A stretch of 64,000 nucleotides of DNA. Origin: Podospora pseudocomata (Eukaryota > Ascomycota > Sordariomycetes > Sordariales > Podosporaceae). Made by a program: the position numbers and the translations under genes. This document shows, one piece after another, positions 35,428-46,794 of the stretch. How positions within the stretch are numbered: position 1 is the stretch's first letter; every line of letters begins with the position of its first letter. Below the pieces are notes generated by a model. That model had not been told where the DNA came from. It did not search any database and saw only the letters and a list, made by a program, of their open reading frames with translations. The stretch is from contig NW_026946363.1 in NCBI RefSeq assembly GCF_035222375.1, forward strand, positions 62,001 through 126,000. Reading direction: 5' to 3'.

Positions 35428-36835
35428 ATGGCTTCTAGCAGGAAATATGCGGCACTTCCAGACTTGGTAACTCAGCCACCGCCCGCCACAAGCAAGCCGG
35501 CCAAATTAACTGAACATCAAAACGCCAGGATTCCGCACCCGATATTTACGAAACCCCCGAGCTTATTGATGATACTTCTACCATTCCCGTGAGTTGCTGG
35601 ATATTGGGGAATTCGTGGAATCCAAGTGCTGACGGTATATAAAGCCCACAACCGTGCGATCAGCCTCTGACAATGAGTATGACGACGACGACGATGCCGC
35701 CGCCATCTCTCGATCCAGACTCCGGATAGACCAAGCTCGGTCAAAGTTCATGCCGGCTGCCGTGGATCCCTCAGGGGTTGACTTTTCAGACCGTGTCAAT
35801 GGCAAGCGAAAGTCATACAAAGCGGCCAGCAGACGACACCGCGTGTTGGATGATGGAACCGAAGAGCTGGGCGACTTGAGCGACGAGGACGATGCTGGAA
35901 GTTTGGCGCGCAAGATTGCGCGTTTGAGGCGCGAAATTGAGGAGGCAAAGGAGGAGTACGGCAAACAGAAGGCAGCAGCGGACGAAACTACGGACGAGAC
36001 TGGTGTTCAAGAGCAGGAGTTTGAGTCTCTGAGCAAAACTCTGGATGAGATGGCTAGACTCGGCGAGCCGCTGGCTCCTCGGCCGGTTGCTACACCGACC
36101 CCCCGGATCACCAGTGCTGGCGAGCAGCCAGCAGGAGAAATCAAGGGTACTGCGAGCTATACTATCACCTATGCCCCGGACTACGAACAAACGCATGCTT
36201 TGGCTAAAGCAGCCGACTTTGACCGCCGGCTTGTGTTCTTGGAGAAGGCATTGGGTGTTGGCTCAGCAGCCATGCCGGAATTTGACTCGAATGGTCTTCC
36301 CCGAGCTATTATTCCCCTGGTTGAGAACCTTCACAAGCAGATTTCAACATTGTCTGAAGCCTCGACACCCACTCTGGATGCCATCAGCAGGAGGGTCAGG
36401 ACCTTGACACAGGAGGCGGAGAATCTGGAGAAGGCCCGTAGAAACGCCAAACAAGCTCAGGAGGCTTTGGCATCTGCGGGAGCGGCACCATCTGGCGAAG
36501 GCGCCACACCCGAAGACTCGGAGCAGATTGCGAAAGTCAATGCTCTTTACAGTATGATTCCGACCATCGAAAATTTGAGCCCTCTGCTTCCACCCCTGCT
36601 GGACCGCCTCAGGTCGTTGAGGATGATTCACGCAGATGCCGCAACGGCATCTGACACCTTGGCTCAGCTGGAGCAAAAGCAGGCCGAGATGGCCACAGAT
36701 ATTCAGCAATGGAGGGAAGGGTTGGAGAAGTTGGAGGTTATAATCAACGATGCGAGTGCCTTGAGGGAGAAGAATATGGGGGTGATCTCGGAGTGGGTGA
36801 AGGACTTGGAGGGTAAAATGTCTAAATTGTCTTGA
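35428..36835 (+). CDS. Dynamitin, dynactin subunit 2 (p50/Jnm1 family)
   Basis: This encodes the p50 subunit of dynactin, the activator of cytoplasmic dynein that drives nuclear and organelle transport in hyphae. Exons are 35428-35466, 35529-35588 and 35645-36835, introns of 62 and 56 nt, all phase 0; the product is 429 residues. The N-terminus MASSRKYAALPDL plus DSAPDIYETPEL is the conserved dynamitin start that anchors the subunit to the Arp1 filament. After an acidic stretch the protein is nearly all coiled coil: about residues 95-125, then 230-280 and 330-425. Length agrees with the family (about 400-450 residues). The second acceptor (AAAG at 35644) is a weak match, so a few residues at that join are uncertain. 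Neurospora dynactin genes carry ropy names but I am not sure which applies. Confidence 0.9.
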
Positions 36836-37554
36836 GCGAGCATTATGCCATAGTGATACCCATGCTTATGACACATCAATGCTGTTTGTTTATCATCCGA
36901 GCTACAGATATCAGTGCTGACCGTGATAGGGTCGGGTGAGTGGGGCTCAGACCTTCGGCAAGCGGGGGCCGAATGCCCGTTATGTATGGGTCTCCATTCA
37001 GCCAATCAAACTCCACCAAGCTCTCCCTGCTCAAAGCATAAATTTCTCCAAGAGCTTCCCTTGAGCTTCAAACTTTTCCTTCATTCACATTCCAAAAAGA
37101 GCAATTGTTCAAGAGGCAGTGTCGTAAGCTGCCCATCTCGCATCGCGCGCTGATTGCAATGGATTGAGAGCTCTTAGAGAGCTAGGAGAACGGCCTCGAA
37201 CATCGCCATGGAAGCTCATCGCACGTGATGGAGCAGCAGGAGCTAGCTGTTCAAAGATTTTTTCTCAAAATCTTTTGATGGAGAGGGGCAGTTTTCTTCT
37301 TCCCCTCCCTCAACCATCATCACCACTCGACTTTGGTATGTTTTTTCCCCCTCTTCACCTCAACAACAAACACATCGGTTTAGTGGGTTATCATGATGAA
37401 CAAAAATGCATGTATTATCTGAGTCTCAGTATGCTGTATCAATTTATCACCAAGATCTCTGACAATAACCCCACCATGATGTTTTGTTGTTGACGGTTTC
37501 TTATTTTGTTGTCAAGAAGCTCACATTGTAAGAAAGTCTAGTAGGTAGTTGATC
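36836..37554. other. Intergenic region, dynamitin to molybdopterin synthase small subunit
   Basis: No gene is visible. It should contain the dynamitin 3' end and the promoter of the next gene, which runs in the same direction. CT-rich and AT-rich patches occur at 37300-37370. Confidence 0.5.
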
Positions 37555-37845
37555 ATGTCTGCTACCCCCAAGCCCGCCGCCCCAGGGAACTTCACCATCC
37601 TCTACTTTGCCACTGCAACCTCCTTCACGGGCAAGAACGTCGAGTCGCTTCCCGCGCCGCTCTCGCTCAGGAAACTGGGTGACGTGTTGGAGGAGAGGTA
37701 CAAGGGTATCAGAGAGGGGGTTTTGGGGCATAGTCTTGTGACGATTAACCTGGCGTATGTGGATGTGCCTGAGGAAGGGGAGGATGATGTGATTATTCAG
37801 GAGGGGGATGAGGTGGCGATTATTCCGCCTGTTAGCTCTGGCTAG
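37555..37845 (+). CDS. cnxG: Molybdopterin synthase small subunit (MOCS2A / CnxG, ubiquitin-like sulfur carrier)
   Basis: This is the MoaD-type sulfur carrier. Thiocarboxylated at its C-terminus, it donates sulfur to precursor Z within molybdopterin synthase for molybdenum cofactor, needed by nitrate reductase, sulfite oxidase and xanthine dehydrogenase. The intronless frame gives 96 residues, typical for the family. A beta-grasp pattern is visible: FTILYFATATSFTGKN at the start, an L-x3-L helix, then VTINLAYVDVP, a DVIIQEGDEVAIIPPV segment and the terminal SSG. The last two residues are Ser-Gly instead of the usual Gly-Gly; I recall the SG ending in some fungal members but could not check it. 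The ATG at 37555 is the first in the frame. The gene converges on the PSI-protein gene with 44 bp between stops. Confidence 0.9.
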   Translation: MSATPKPAAPGNFTILYFATATSFTGKNVESLPAPLSLRKLGDVLEERYKGIREGVLGHSLVTINLAYVDVPEEGEDDVIIQEGDEVAIIPPVSSG

Positions 37846-37889
37846 TTCTTGTTTCCGTATTTACAATACAATAAGAGAGAAAGTTTTTA

Positions 37890-38459
37890 TCATCCACGAT
37901 ATACGTTATCCCACTGGGAGTTTAGCAGCGGTTGTTGTTCTTCTGGTGATGATGATGGTGCTGCTGATGAGGCCCAACGTGATCGGCCACTGGTGCTGTG
38001 CCATTTTGTCCAGGACTGGGGTTGGTTGAAGGGGATGGAGGCGCGGGTCCAGTCCCATTCGGCTCGGCGGAGGCGGCGGTAGGCGACGGTGGTGGTCCAG
38101 GCTAGGAGGCCGAGGAGGATGGTGGAGAGGATGGAGAGGAGGATGGAGAGGGCGGTGATGGCTGAGATGTTGCAGCCGAGGGGCTGGGTGCGGACCTCCC
38201 AGCGTTCAGACCAGTGGGGGCAGATGTCGGGTTGGGAGATGGGGGCCAGGAGGGGGAGGGGGTGGGTGTTGGGGGTGCAGGATTGGGTCTGGCGGGTGGG
38301 TGGGTGAGCAAAGGGGTGGGAGAAGGAGGGGGGTGGAGGGAAACATACGAAGGGACACCAGGAGCAGGCGTTCTCTGAGAGGCAGGGTGAGCAGGATTGT
38401 TGGCGCCAGCAGCGGCGGAGGTGGTCGTCGGGGGTTTCGAGAGGGTTGAGGGAGGACAT
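37890..38459 (-). CDS. Small PSI-domain single-pass membrane protein
   Basis: This is a fungal protein with a plexin-semaphorin-integrin (PSI) cysteine-rich module, function unknown. On the minus strand exons are 38349-38459 and 37890-38288; removing the 60-nt phase-0 intron joins CSWCPF to TQSCTPN, restoring the cysteine spacing expected of a PSI fold. The product is 169 residues. Cysteines fall at CWRQQSC-x2-C, CSWC, the post-intron C and DICPHW. One hydrophobic helix at about 78-103 is followed by a basic, Ser-rich tail ending QQPLLNSQW. No classic signal peptide precedes the cysteine region, so this may be a reverse signal-anchor protein with the PSI module outside (inference). Left unspliced, the intron also reads through in frame, so a retained form of 189 residues is possible. 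Confidence 0.75.
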   Translation of the reverse strand: MSSLNPLETPDDHLRRCWRQQSCSPCLSENACSWCPFVCFPPPPSFSHPFAHPPTRQTQSCTPNTHPLPLLAPISQPDICPHWSERWEVRTQPLGCNISAITALSILLSILSTILLGLLAWTTTVAYRRLRRAEWDWTRASIPFNQPQSWTKWHSTSGRSRWASSAAPSSSPEEQQPLLNSQWDNVYRG

Positions 38460-38845
38460 TGTTGTATAAGATGAGGTGGTGATATGTACCGCAGATTGGA
38501 TGTTACAAACTAAGCTGGATCTCGTAGGTAGCAATTCAGTAGGTTACAAGAATACAAACAAGGTGTTTCACATAAGGAGGATGAGGAGGGCGGCTGAAAA
38601 CCGTTGGAAGTCGAGAGATATCCCATCAGAATGCGGGGCAAGCATATCCTCTGTGCGCAGCAAGCAGGAACAATACAACAAACACCACACCTTCCAGAAA
38701 TTCATCTCCAAAATTCCAAGCACGCTCTACATATTTTAAGAAGAGAAGCCTGCCACCCAAAATTTTGTCTAAACAGTATATAAAACAGTCAAAAACATCC
38801 CCACCGCTCAGCCTTTATCAAAACGCCCAATTACTTGTGACTGCA
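38460..38845. other. Intergenic region upstream of the PSI-protein gene
   Basis: This 386-bp interval lies between two minus-strand genes. It should contain the PSI-protein promoter and the COG4 3' end. Nothing else is seen. Confidence 0.5.
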
Positions 38846-41410
38846 TCATTCCTCCCTCACAATATCCCTCGCCCTCAACTTCTCCTCCTCAGTCAAAACC
38901 CACACCATCCCCCCATCGATCCCCTCCTCCTCCTCAGCAACCAACTCCTCCCACTCCTCCTCCTCCATGTTCGCCACCATCAAGATCTGCCCAACCTTGC
39001 CAAACACCTCTCTCACTCCGTAATTACCCTTGGACACCACGCCAATGATACCGTTGACGTCCCTTTCCAGTCTGATGGCACCATACGCGCTCAGCGCCCT
39101 ACCAGCCTTGGCATAACTCCACACCCTCTTCTCCAGCACCTTTTGCGCCAAATACCCAGCAGTCTTGTCCATGAGCTGGCTGTACGTCTTTGGTGTCAAC
39201 AAACGTGAGATGGGCTTCATCAGCGCATCCCATCCGAGCTCAAATGTCAGCGGAACCTGTTCGAGGTATTCCTCCAGTGTCTTATCTGACTGCGCGGCGA
39301 GCTCGGTGAGTTCTTCCTCGGTGGAGATGGTGTAATCTGCGTCACTGAAGGTGGAGGTGATGACAGGCCGGAGACGAGCATAAACTACCTCGCTAAACAG
39401 GGCTTCGATGCCCGCCTTGATGAGCTCGCTGGATTTGAGGTGGAACGAGGTTTTGAGGTTCTGGAGGCGGGTGACGATTTCCTTGGCGTCGCTGGCGAAG
39501 GGGAAGGCGGCGGTTAGTACTGATGACGGCTGCTGGGAGTCTGCGGGTGGGTTTTCTGGATGTCTCAGTATCCCGGATACGATCCGTTCCAAGTACTCGT
39601 TTGCCACGTCGAGACTGTTGATTAAGACGATGAAGGCGATGATCTTGTCTTCTGGGGGGAAACCGCCTTGGACGTTGGGTTTGGGCAGGTATTCGTCCCG
39701 CATCTTGCGCTGGATCAGGCCGACAAAGTCGGTACCGAGAAGAGCTTGGATCGTGGGGATGACCTCCTTGACGACATCTTTCTGGGAGGTGGAGATGGAT
39801 TTTTCGATGACGGTTTTGGCGATGTACATCACGTCGTCAACAGCGGAGATAATAAACGGTGGGTTGCTTTCGATCGCCTTGTTTTGTCTAAGCGTAAGTC
39901 CGCTAGGGAACTCGTCCAGTTGAAAGGCCTTTTCGACAGAGCGCCGAAAAAAGAACTTGGTGAGCTCATTGTAGGGTGATACTAGCTTCCCAGAGACTTT
40001 TCGACCCAGGTTAGACTTGGTGAGGACCTCGGGCATAGTGAGTGGCGCATCGTCCGGTGACTCCGGTTCCTGGCGTTGTCAGTATCCCATTGCCATGAGA
40101 CTCATAATAAGACGTACCCTGCACTTTCCAGCGAGGAAACGAGAATACAGAGACCACCTTCCAAGCATTACGGCGATCTCGCTCAGCAAGGCGTCTACTT
40201 CCTTCATGTCCACCCCCTCATCCTCGCTCTGGCGTCCGTTATTGGTGCCGCCAACAGCAGGCGAGTTTACTCGTGGTGTTCCTCCGAAGCCTCGATTTGG
40301 TTGAGAAACGAAGCTCTGAACGAGGAACGAAAAGGGATAACTTCTGACATCAGTCAACCTCCTATCCACGGTCCTTTCATCGCTCCAAGAATCCAGGATG
40401 ATGCCTCCCTGCACATCTGCCTCCATCTGGAGCCTTTCGATAACCTTGACCATCTTCCCGGTTCCGTAATGTTTTTCCACCAGGGCCCCATGCCCATCCA
40501 CAATATGGGCAATGTGTTCGAACAACCTTGTGAGGGCATTGGCAAAAAAGAAGCCATCCTTTCTTCCTTGCCCACCAACCGTAGAAGCGCCTTCCTTGAG
40601 CACCGTCCTGGCCGTACCCGCAACACCCTGGCAGACATACTGCCCATACACATCCAGCCCAACATCACCCCTCCCAATCAGGGGGAATAGCTTGAAAAAC
40701 CTCGTCACCCTTGCGCCATCCCCATCCTCGGCAGCCTTCCTGAACTCTCTCAAAAACAAGTTACACAAGCTCTCCCTTGCCGACTCGAGGGTAACCCAAG
40801 GGGGGTCAGGCACCTCGACAGTCGGCACCACTGCAGCTGCGAAGCCTCCTCGGACAATCTCCTCAGGCACCTTGGAAGCCCGCGCAATGTATCCAGCTGC
40901 CGCCTCCCAGTCCTGAGGGGCGCCCATGCTACCCACCACGCCTGCGACACATGCTTTCAGCTCGGCAACCTGTTCCACTACGCGCAACGTGTCTTCCACC
41001 CGAGATTTCTCCAAATCGAGGGTGCGGACCCGGCTGGAGAGGTGAGAGGCGGTTTCTGAGGCTGAGGCGAGCATGCTGTTGCTTATGCCGCGGGAGGCGA
41101 TCACCTGGGCGCCGAGCCCAGCGCGGAGGTTGTCGAGGCGGGAGAGGGAGCGGGTGAGGTCTGCTTGAGAGGAAACCAAGTTTGTTAGACGGTCTGTGAG
41201 GGAGGATTCGCGGGTGTGAAGTGCCGCGAGGGCAGCGCGGATCTCGACCGGGGAGGTGGCATTTTGGATTACGGTGGATGGGTTGGTGTTGGCGGGATTG
41301 GTGGTTGGTTTTGGTGTGTTGAGGGTTGGGAAGCTGGTTAGGGCGGGATTAGGAGACGCGGTGGCAGACATTTTGGTCGTCGTAGCGGCGCCATTGGAGA
41401 AAGCAGACAT
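38846..41410 (-). CDS. COG4: Conserved oligomeric Golgi complex subunit 4
   Basis: This encodes a lobe A subunit of the COG tethering complex, which captures retrograde vesicles at the Golgi. Minus-strand exons are 40118-41410 and 38846-40069, separated by a 48-nt phase-0 intron with GTACGT and CCAG ends; the product is 838 residues, in the usual range. A Thr/Ser/Pro-rich start leads into coiled coil at about residues 50-155 (ALHTRESSLTDRLTNLV), then the alpha-helical legs typical of COG and exocyst subunits, with WVTLESARESLCNLFLREF, a DVYGQYVCQGVA segment and, in exon 2, SVEKAFQLDEF and SAVDDVMYIAKTVIE. The C-terminal domain carries the RLERDVNGII stretch. It faces the dynamin-like gene head to head across about 1 kb. 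Confidence 0.92.
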
Positions 41411-42432
41411 TGGAATAGTATCGGTGCATCGCTCTTCGTGCAGTCAGTTGCGCGCCGGGATGGGGGTTGGTCAGGAACCCGTCAAGGTAAATGAACCCAG
41501 TGATGCCCCGCTGACACCGGGCTGGCAGTTTGGGCGTTGTGGGTTTGTCAATTTGGCACGCAGCTTGGGGACAGGGGCAGCTAGCGCCCCACTTTATCGG
41601 CCGTTGAGACACCCGACCACGCCGATGCTTAACCTCCTCCGTGTCGGTAGCTCCTTCCGGTCCGGAAGATATCCCGGCGTGCCTGCCATTTTTAGACAGG
41701 AAAGCAACCGCTATATAACTAGACCGTCACCGTGGAATTGTAGTCAATTTTGATTTAACCCAGACTTGAACCAAATTTCTTACTCTTTAATCTTTGCACC
41801 CACCACAGCGTCATTCGCACCCAAGTCTCACTCTACCTCCAGTCGGCCGGCAAAAGGCAGATGTCAGCCTTAGTCGTCGCCGGCTTTGGGACCAATGCAA
41901 TGAGGGGTCTGGTGTTTGCCCGTCTCAACATTGAGGCCTACAGCGGCCGCTTTCCGATATGCCCCCAGCTCAGCGAATCAAAACTGCTCATACCGTGCAA
42001 ACAGAGCCTCGTCTCTATCCATGTCTGCCTCGCTTCACTCTGCCCATCCGTTTGCTCTTTCTTTATGCAGATATCCTACTAAATGCCGCATGTTTTTATC
42101 GCCATTCTTTGACTTTTACAAAGTCTAGGAACATCGGGACCGCTATGGCCCTCCATAGCGCGCACCGGATCTGTCGTGACGGTAGAGGTTTATCTCAAAC
42201 GGAAATGTCACCAATACGCATCCATGGTCTTCTCAAAGGGAATTCTATCCTGAGGCGTGACTCTTGGAGTGTTTTACGGCTATATATGATGGGAACATCG
42301 CGCCCTTCTTGACCTCGCCCACAAGCTTTCAGATCCAACCCACCGTTCGACAAGGCAGGCAGAAACGCACATCTCGCCTCAAACAAGGCCCCTTTATCTT
42401 TGGCTTGACCAACTTTATCCCAATCATTCACC
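41411..42432. promoter_or_regulatory. Divergent promoter region, COG4 / dynamin-like GTPase
   Basis: A 1.0-kb interval between two divergent starts. Short frames at 41861-42312 have no family resemblance. It should contain both promoters and leaders. Confidence 0.5.
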
Positions 42433-44747
42433 ATGAAACAGGAAAACACTCCCCAAGACAACCTGCTTGCTAGTCCGAGCCTTCTTCGCAAAATCGACCA
42501 GCTCCGTGAGAGGAATATCGGCCAGCATGTCCCTCTGCCCCAGGTACGTATGCCCCCTTCAGTTTGTTCGGTATGGCGAAGCTGACATGTCGATAAGCTC
42601 GTTGTTGTGGGTGACCAGAGCTCTGGCAAATCATCTCTTCTGGAGAGTTTGACTGGAATTCCGTTCCCGCGTGATGTTGAACTCTGCACGCGTTACGCCA
42701 CTCAAATCACCCAACGCCGCGATCATTCAACTCATGTCAACATCACTATAATTCCTGGTCCGAATTCATCCGATGAACACAAAAGCCATGTCGAGGCGTA
42801 CCATGGCAGTGCCCTGTCTGGTGAGGATTTGCGCGCCAAATTTCCGGCAATTTTGCAAGAGGTAAGCTTACCATACCTCATACGAGCCACTCGGTGTGTT
42901 GACAAATTATCCAGGTCAACGCCAGAATGGGCATTCGAATGAGCTCATCTGCCAAAGGCGGAACCGTCTTCAGTGAGGACATCCTCAAGATCGAGATTTG
43001 CGGTCCCAAGGAAGACTATTTGACCGTCATTGACGTTCCCGGTATCTTTCGTAACTCCACTGAGGGCGTCACTACCAAACAGGACATCTTGTTGGTTCGG
43101 AATATGGTCACTCACTACATTCGAGATAACCGGACCATCATCCTGGCAGTCTTGCCTTGCAACATCGATATCGCTAACCAGGAGATTCTGACTCTCGCGG
43201 AGGAGTACGACAAGAAGGGTGAACGGACCCTCGGTATTCTCACAAAGCCAGATTTGGTACCCGAGGCCAGCGGCAAAGATACGATTTGCAGCATCGTCGA
43301 GAACAAAAGGAAGCAGCTGACTTTGGGCTATTATGTCGTGAGGAGTCGTGGCGCAGATCAAGACGACTCTGGCTATGAGTCCCGCGAACAAATGTTCAAC
43401 GAAGACCCCTGGCGTCGCCTTGACAGGGGGAGAGTTGGTGTTCGCGCACTCAAGACAAAACTGGGTGAGCTGCTGGGCGAGATGGCGAAGCGTGAATTTC
43501 CCAAGTTGAGGAAGGATATCGGCGAGATGCTCAGTCGCGCGGAAAAGGAGAGAGATGGGCTCGGTCCCGCTCGTGGCACTGATACCGAACAGCGGATATT
43601 CTTGAGCCACATCGCTGACAAGTTCCAGGAGTTGACAAAGGCGAGCCTAGAGGCTCGCTATCATCATGACCCGGCATTTGAGGCGTCCTTCCATCTCAAA
43701 CTCGCCACCCTCATGGCGTTCCTTGCCGAAGATTTCAGTCGCGAGTTTGAAGAAAAGGCTGCATTCCGATACTTTGAGAACGAAGACTCTGACACCGACG
43801 ACTATGACGATGACGATGACGACGACGAAGTCGTTGATGAGGATTTTCTGCCCATGAATCCCAACCAGACATTGCCTGCCGCGAATGCAAAGAGGATTCT
43901 GAGGGCCGCAACTCGTGATCTTGACCCGGAGGAGTTTCCCGAGCTCGACGGCATCATCAGTGACAGGTACGAAGTTGAGGATCCAGAAGATGATATCATG
44001 GACTGGATAACAAATCTTTATGTGCGATCACGCGGCATGGAGCTTGGTCATTACACCAACGCGGTGCAGGCAAGTGCATGGAGAGAGCAATCCAGTAAAT
44101 GGCCCATCATAAGTCGCGCTTTTACCAGCCGCGCGATCATGATCGTCCAGCGCTTCATCACAGACACGCTCAGCATCGTGTGCCCTGATAGCACGCTTCG
44201 GGATACCTTGTGGTCATGCATCCAAGAGGAGGTGCTCGAGCGATACAAGAAAGCGACTGGTTTTCTCGAGTACCTCCTCTCCGTTGAGCGTGAGATCAAT
44301 CCTTACACGCTCAACAAGCACTTCAACAGGACCCGTCAAGAGGCTCACGCGGACAGAGCAGCTTCCCACATTCTCGCGACACTGCAAGAGGCAGAACAAG
44401 CGGGCGGAGACAACGCCACCGTCACCATCGGCCAAGTTCGCAGCTCGACTAGAGACAAATCCAACATACAAGATGTGGCCGAGCAGCTCCACGACGGCCT
44501 AAGCTCGTACTACGACGTTGCTCGGAAACGGTTTGTCGACAACGTCTGGACTCAGGTTGTTCAGTCCCACCTGCTTTTTGGCTCCAACACTCCGCTCAGG
44601 GTCTTCACCCAGGACTGGGTGATTGGGCTTGGTGCCGAGCAACTTGATGCCATTGCTGGGGAGTCGTCGAGTGTCAAGGAGCAGCGGGCTAACTTGGCTC
44701 GCAAGATCAAGGACTTGAAGGAAGCGAAGAAGATTTTGTCGTTCTGA
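42433..44747 (+). CDS. Dynamin-family GTPase (fungal Mx-like)
   Basis: This encodes a large GTPase of the dynamin superfamily. Exons are 42433-42543, 42598-42861 and 42915-44747, with introns of 54 and 53 nt in phase 0; the product is 735 residues. The GTPase domain has its P-loop GDQSSGKSS at 42-50 (split from residue 37 by intron 1), DVPG at 165-168 and TKPD at 235-238. The middle/stalk domain follows and is interrupted near residue 430 by an Asp-rich loop (DDYDDDDDDDE). The C-terminal GTPase effector domain lies at about 625-735. No transmembrane segment, PH domain or mitochondrial presequence is visible, so it is unlike Fzo1 or Mgm1; it also differs from Vps1 and Dnm1. Such Mx-like dynamins are numerous in filamentous fungi and few have known roles. 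Confidence 0.88.
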
Positions 44748-45141
44748 AGAGCTGGCTGTACAGGAGTTTGAGGTGTGTGTTTACGCCAGGACTTTGTTTC
44801 GTATTGACTTGAACGGGTAGCTATTAAATATCGTGGTTTTCAATGTGTTTTTAGGATACATATGTAACAACAAAACAAAAAAACCCCCCCCCAAAAAAAA
44901 AACAGTGTGTATGCTCTGCTTGATCCAAAATCCAAATTGTGGTCCTCTATCCCTATCCAAATTTCCCGGTTTTTGTTTCTACAGAAGGTTTCAGGATATA
45001 TCTAGTGAGAAATTCTGGCGGGAGCTGTTGTGGAACGTGTGGGTGTGAGGTTGAGCTCAGGGGCTGACGACGGAAAGCGAAGTTTCTTCGCAGCCTCTTG
45101 GAGATGCTTCCCAACTGTAGCCTTCAACAAATCAATCAATA
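44748..45141. other. 3' region of the dynamin-like gene
   Basis: No gene is visible. An A/C homopolymer mixture at about 44870-44902 (runs of C and of A) stands out. The stretch ends at the tRNA. Confidence 0.5.
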
Positions 45142-45229
45142 GGTCCGCTGGCGTAATGGCAGCGCGTCTGACTACGAATCTAACAATCAGTTAATCAGGA
45201 GGTTCCAGGTTCGACCCCTGGGCGGATCG
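45142..45229 (+). tRNA. tRNA-Arg(ACG) with a 16-nt intron
   Basis: The acceptor arms GGTCCGC (45142-45148) and GCGGATC (45222-45228) pair with one G-T, followed by discriminator G. The D stem, the anticodon stem TCTGA/TCAGG and a T arm with GGTTCGACCCC are all present. The anticodon ACG sits at 45174-45176 after C32-T33. A 16-nt intron at 45178-45193 lies one nucleotide 3' of the anticodon, the canonical place. Six Ts follow immediately as a Pol III terminator. ACG is read as inosine-CG, decoding CGU, CGC and CGA arginine codons. Confidence 0.95.
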
Positions 45230-45230
45230 A

Positions 45231-45236
45231 TTTTTT
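45231..45236 (+). terminator. Pol III T-run terminator of tRNA-Arg
   Basis: Six consecutive T residues begin two bases after the tRNA discriminator base, the standard RNA polymerase III stop signal. Confidence 0.85.
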
Positions 45237-45869
45237 GGGGTTATTTATTTCTTGCTTGGTCTCCACAAGATGATGGGTTGGGTATTTACCTCTTTTTGCC
45301 GGGAAACGAGACTACTTCTTTGCTTAGTCGGCTTATTTTTCTGGAAGAGCGGTACTGTTGGTTATTTTGTTTGGTAGGACGGTATTAAGGCATATCTCCA
45401 TGTACGGATGGGCTTGGACATTTTTTGTCGGGGATATGCAAGAGCTGTGGGTGAGCTTATCGCCGATGGCGGCTGAATAGCATGTTCGTTATAGAGACCC
45501 CTTTTCGGCGATAGGGCGAAACATCATTGATTTGTGTTTTATCTTTGTGCCAATGCATGTTGGGCAGTCAATCTGAGGCCATCGTGAAATTTGCTGATGG
45601 GGGGTGTCAAATCACCTAAGTCCTTTCTTTCTCCTTTGGGATGTGTTACTTCCGAGATGTAATATAACGGTGTTTGTATGATGGTTTTTGGTGGTATAAA
45701 AACAGTCGTCATCGGCCACCATGAGCAGAAGACTCTCTGGCTTGAACAAACAACATTAACAGTTTCAACAACAAAAACATTTCATCCTTTTCCTACAGTC
45801 TTCAAAACCATACCTACCTGACTTCACCTCATTGCTTCTTGCATAGGATAACTTACCAGCTCACACACC
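45237..45869. other. Promoter region of the SDR gene
   Basis: No gene is seen between the tRNA terminator and the dehydrogenase start. A TATA-like element lies at 45695-45702, and an AC-rich leader follows at about 45745-45865. Confidence 0.5.
45695..45702 (+). promoter_or_regulatory. TATA-like element upstream of the SDR gene
   Basis: The sequence TATAAAAA lies 168 bp before the ATG at 45870 and about 40-60 bp before an AC/CA-rich leader. It is the clearest TATA box of the genes in this window. Confidence 0.6.
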
Positions 45870-46794
45870 ATGTCAACCACCGAAAACCCCGTCTGGCTCA
45901 TCACCGGCGCCTCCTCCGGCTTCGGCTTCGCCCTCGCAAAAGAAGCCCTCTCCCGCTCACACACTGTCATCGCAACCTCCCGCTCGACCTCCTCCGAGGG
46001 AATGATCTCTCTCTCCTCTTGGGGAGCCATCACCCTGCCGTTCGACGTGACAGCCTCGGAGGAGGTTCTCTCGGGTGTCATCGCCGAGGCGGCGAGTTTG
46101 GTCCCAGAAGGGAGAATCACTCATGTAGTCAACTGCGCTGGTTACATACTTGAAGGAGCCGTTGAGGAGACCACGCAAGAGGAAGTGAGAAAGGTTTTCG
46201 AGACGAACGTGCTGGGGAGTGTGAACGTTGCCAGGGCTGTGGTGGGGAAGCTGAGGGAGACGGGGGGGGTGTTGGTGCAGATGGGGAGTTTGGGGAGTTG
46301 GATGGGGGGTGGGGGGTTTGCGCTTTGTGAGTTCTTCACTGTTGACATGAGGGAAAGGGGAAAGGGGCTAATGATATACAGATTGCAGCACTAAATGGGC
46401 GGTTTCGGGGTTGACGGAGGGGTTGGCGGATGAGCTGAAGCCGTTTGGGATTCGGGTTTGCTGTGTCGAGCCTGGGTATACGAGGACTTCGTTTTTGGCG
46501 GAGGGAGGAGGGCATAGGGTTAAGGCGAAGAATGTGATGGAGAGGTATGATGGGTTGGGGTTTAGGGAGGGGTTGAATGCGTATGATGGGCAGCAGCCGG
46601 GGGATGTGGACAGATGTGCGGTTGCTATGGTTGATGTGTTGACTAGCACGGGGATGGCTGACGGCAAAGAGATTCCGGTGAGGCTGGTGTTGGGGTCGGA
46701 TTGCTTGAAGGTTGTGAGAGACAAGTGTGAGAGTACGCTGAAGCTGGTGGACGAGTGGGAGGCTGTTACCAAGTTTGCGGATGGGCAGAAGTGA
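45870..46794 (+). CDS. Classical short-chain dehydrogenase/reductase
   Basis: This is an NAD(P)-dependent oxidoreductase of the SDR superfamily; its substrate cannot be read from sequence. Exons are 45870-46326 and 46382-46794 around a 55-nt phase-1 intron, giving 289 residues. The cofactor loop TGASSGFG is at 13-20, a Cys-containing NCAG motif (normally NNAG) is at 88-91, the catalytic Ser lies in MGSLGS at about 139-142, and the Y-C-S-T-K catalytic pair is formed exactly at the splice join: Tyr at residue 153 is encoded across the intron. The later EPGYTRTSF segment is the usual post-catalytic PG motif. Layout suggests the group often annotated as retinol-dehydrogenase-like or oxidoreductase in fungi. 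It has its own TATA box and follows a tRNA gene. Confidence 0.88.
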
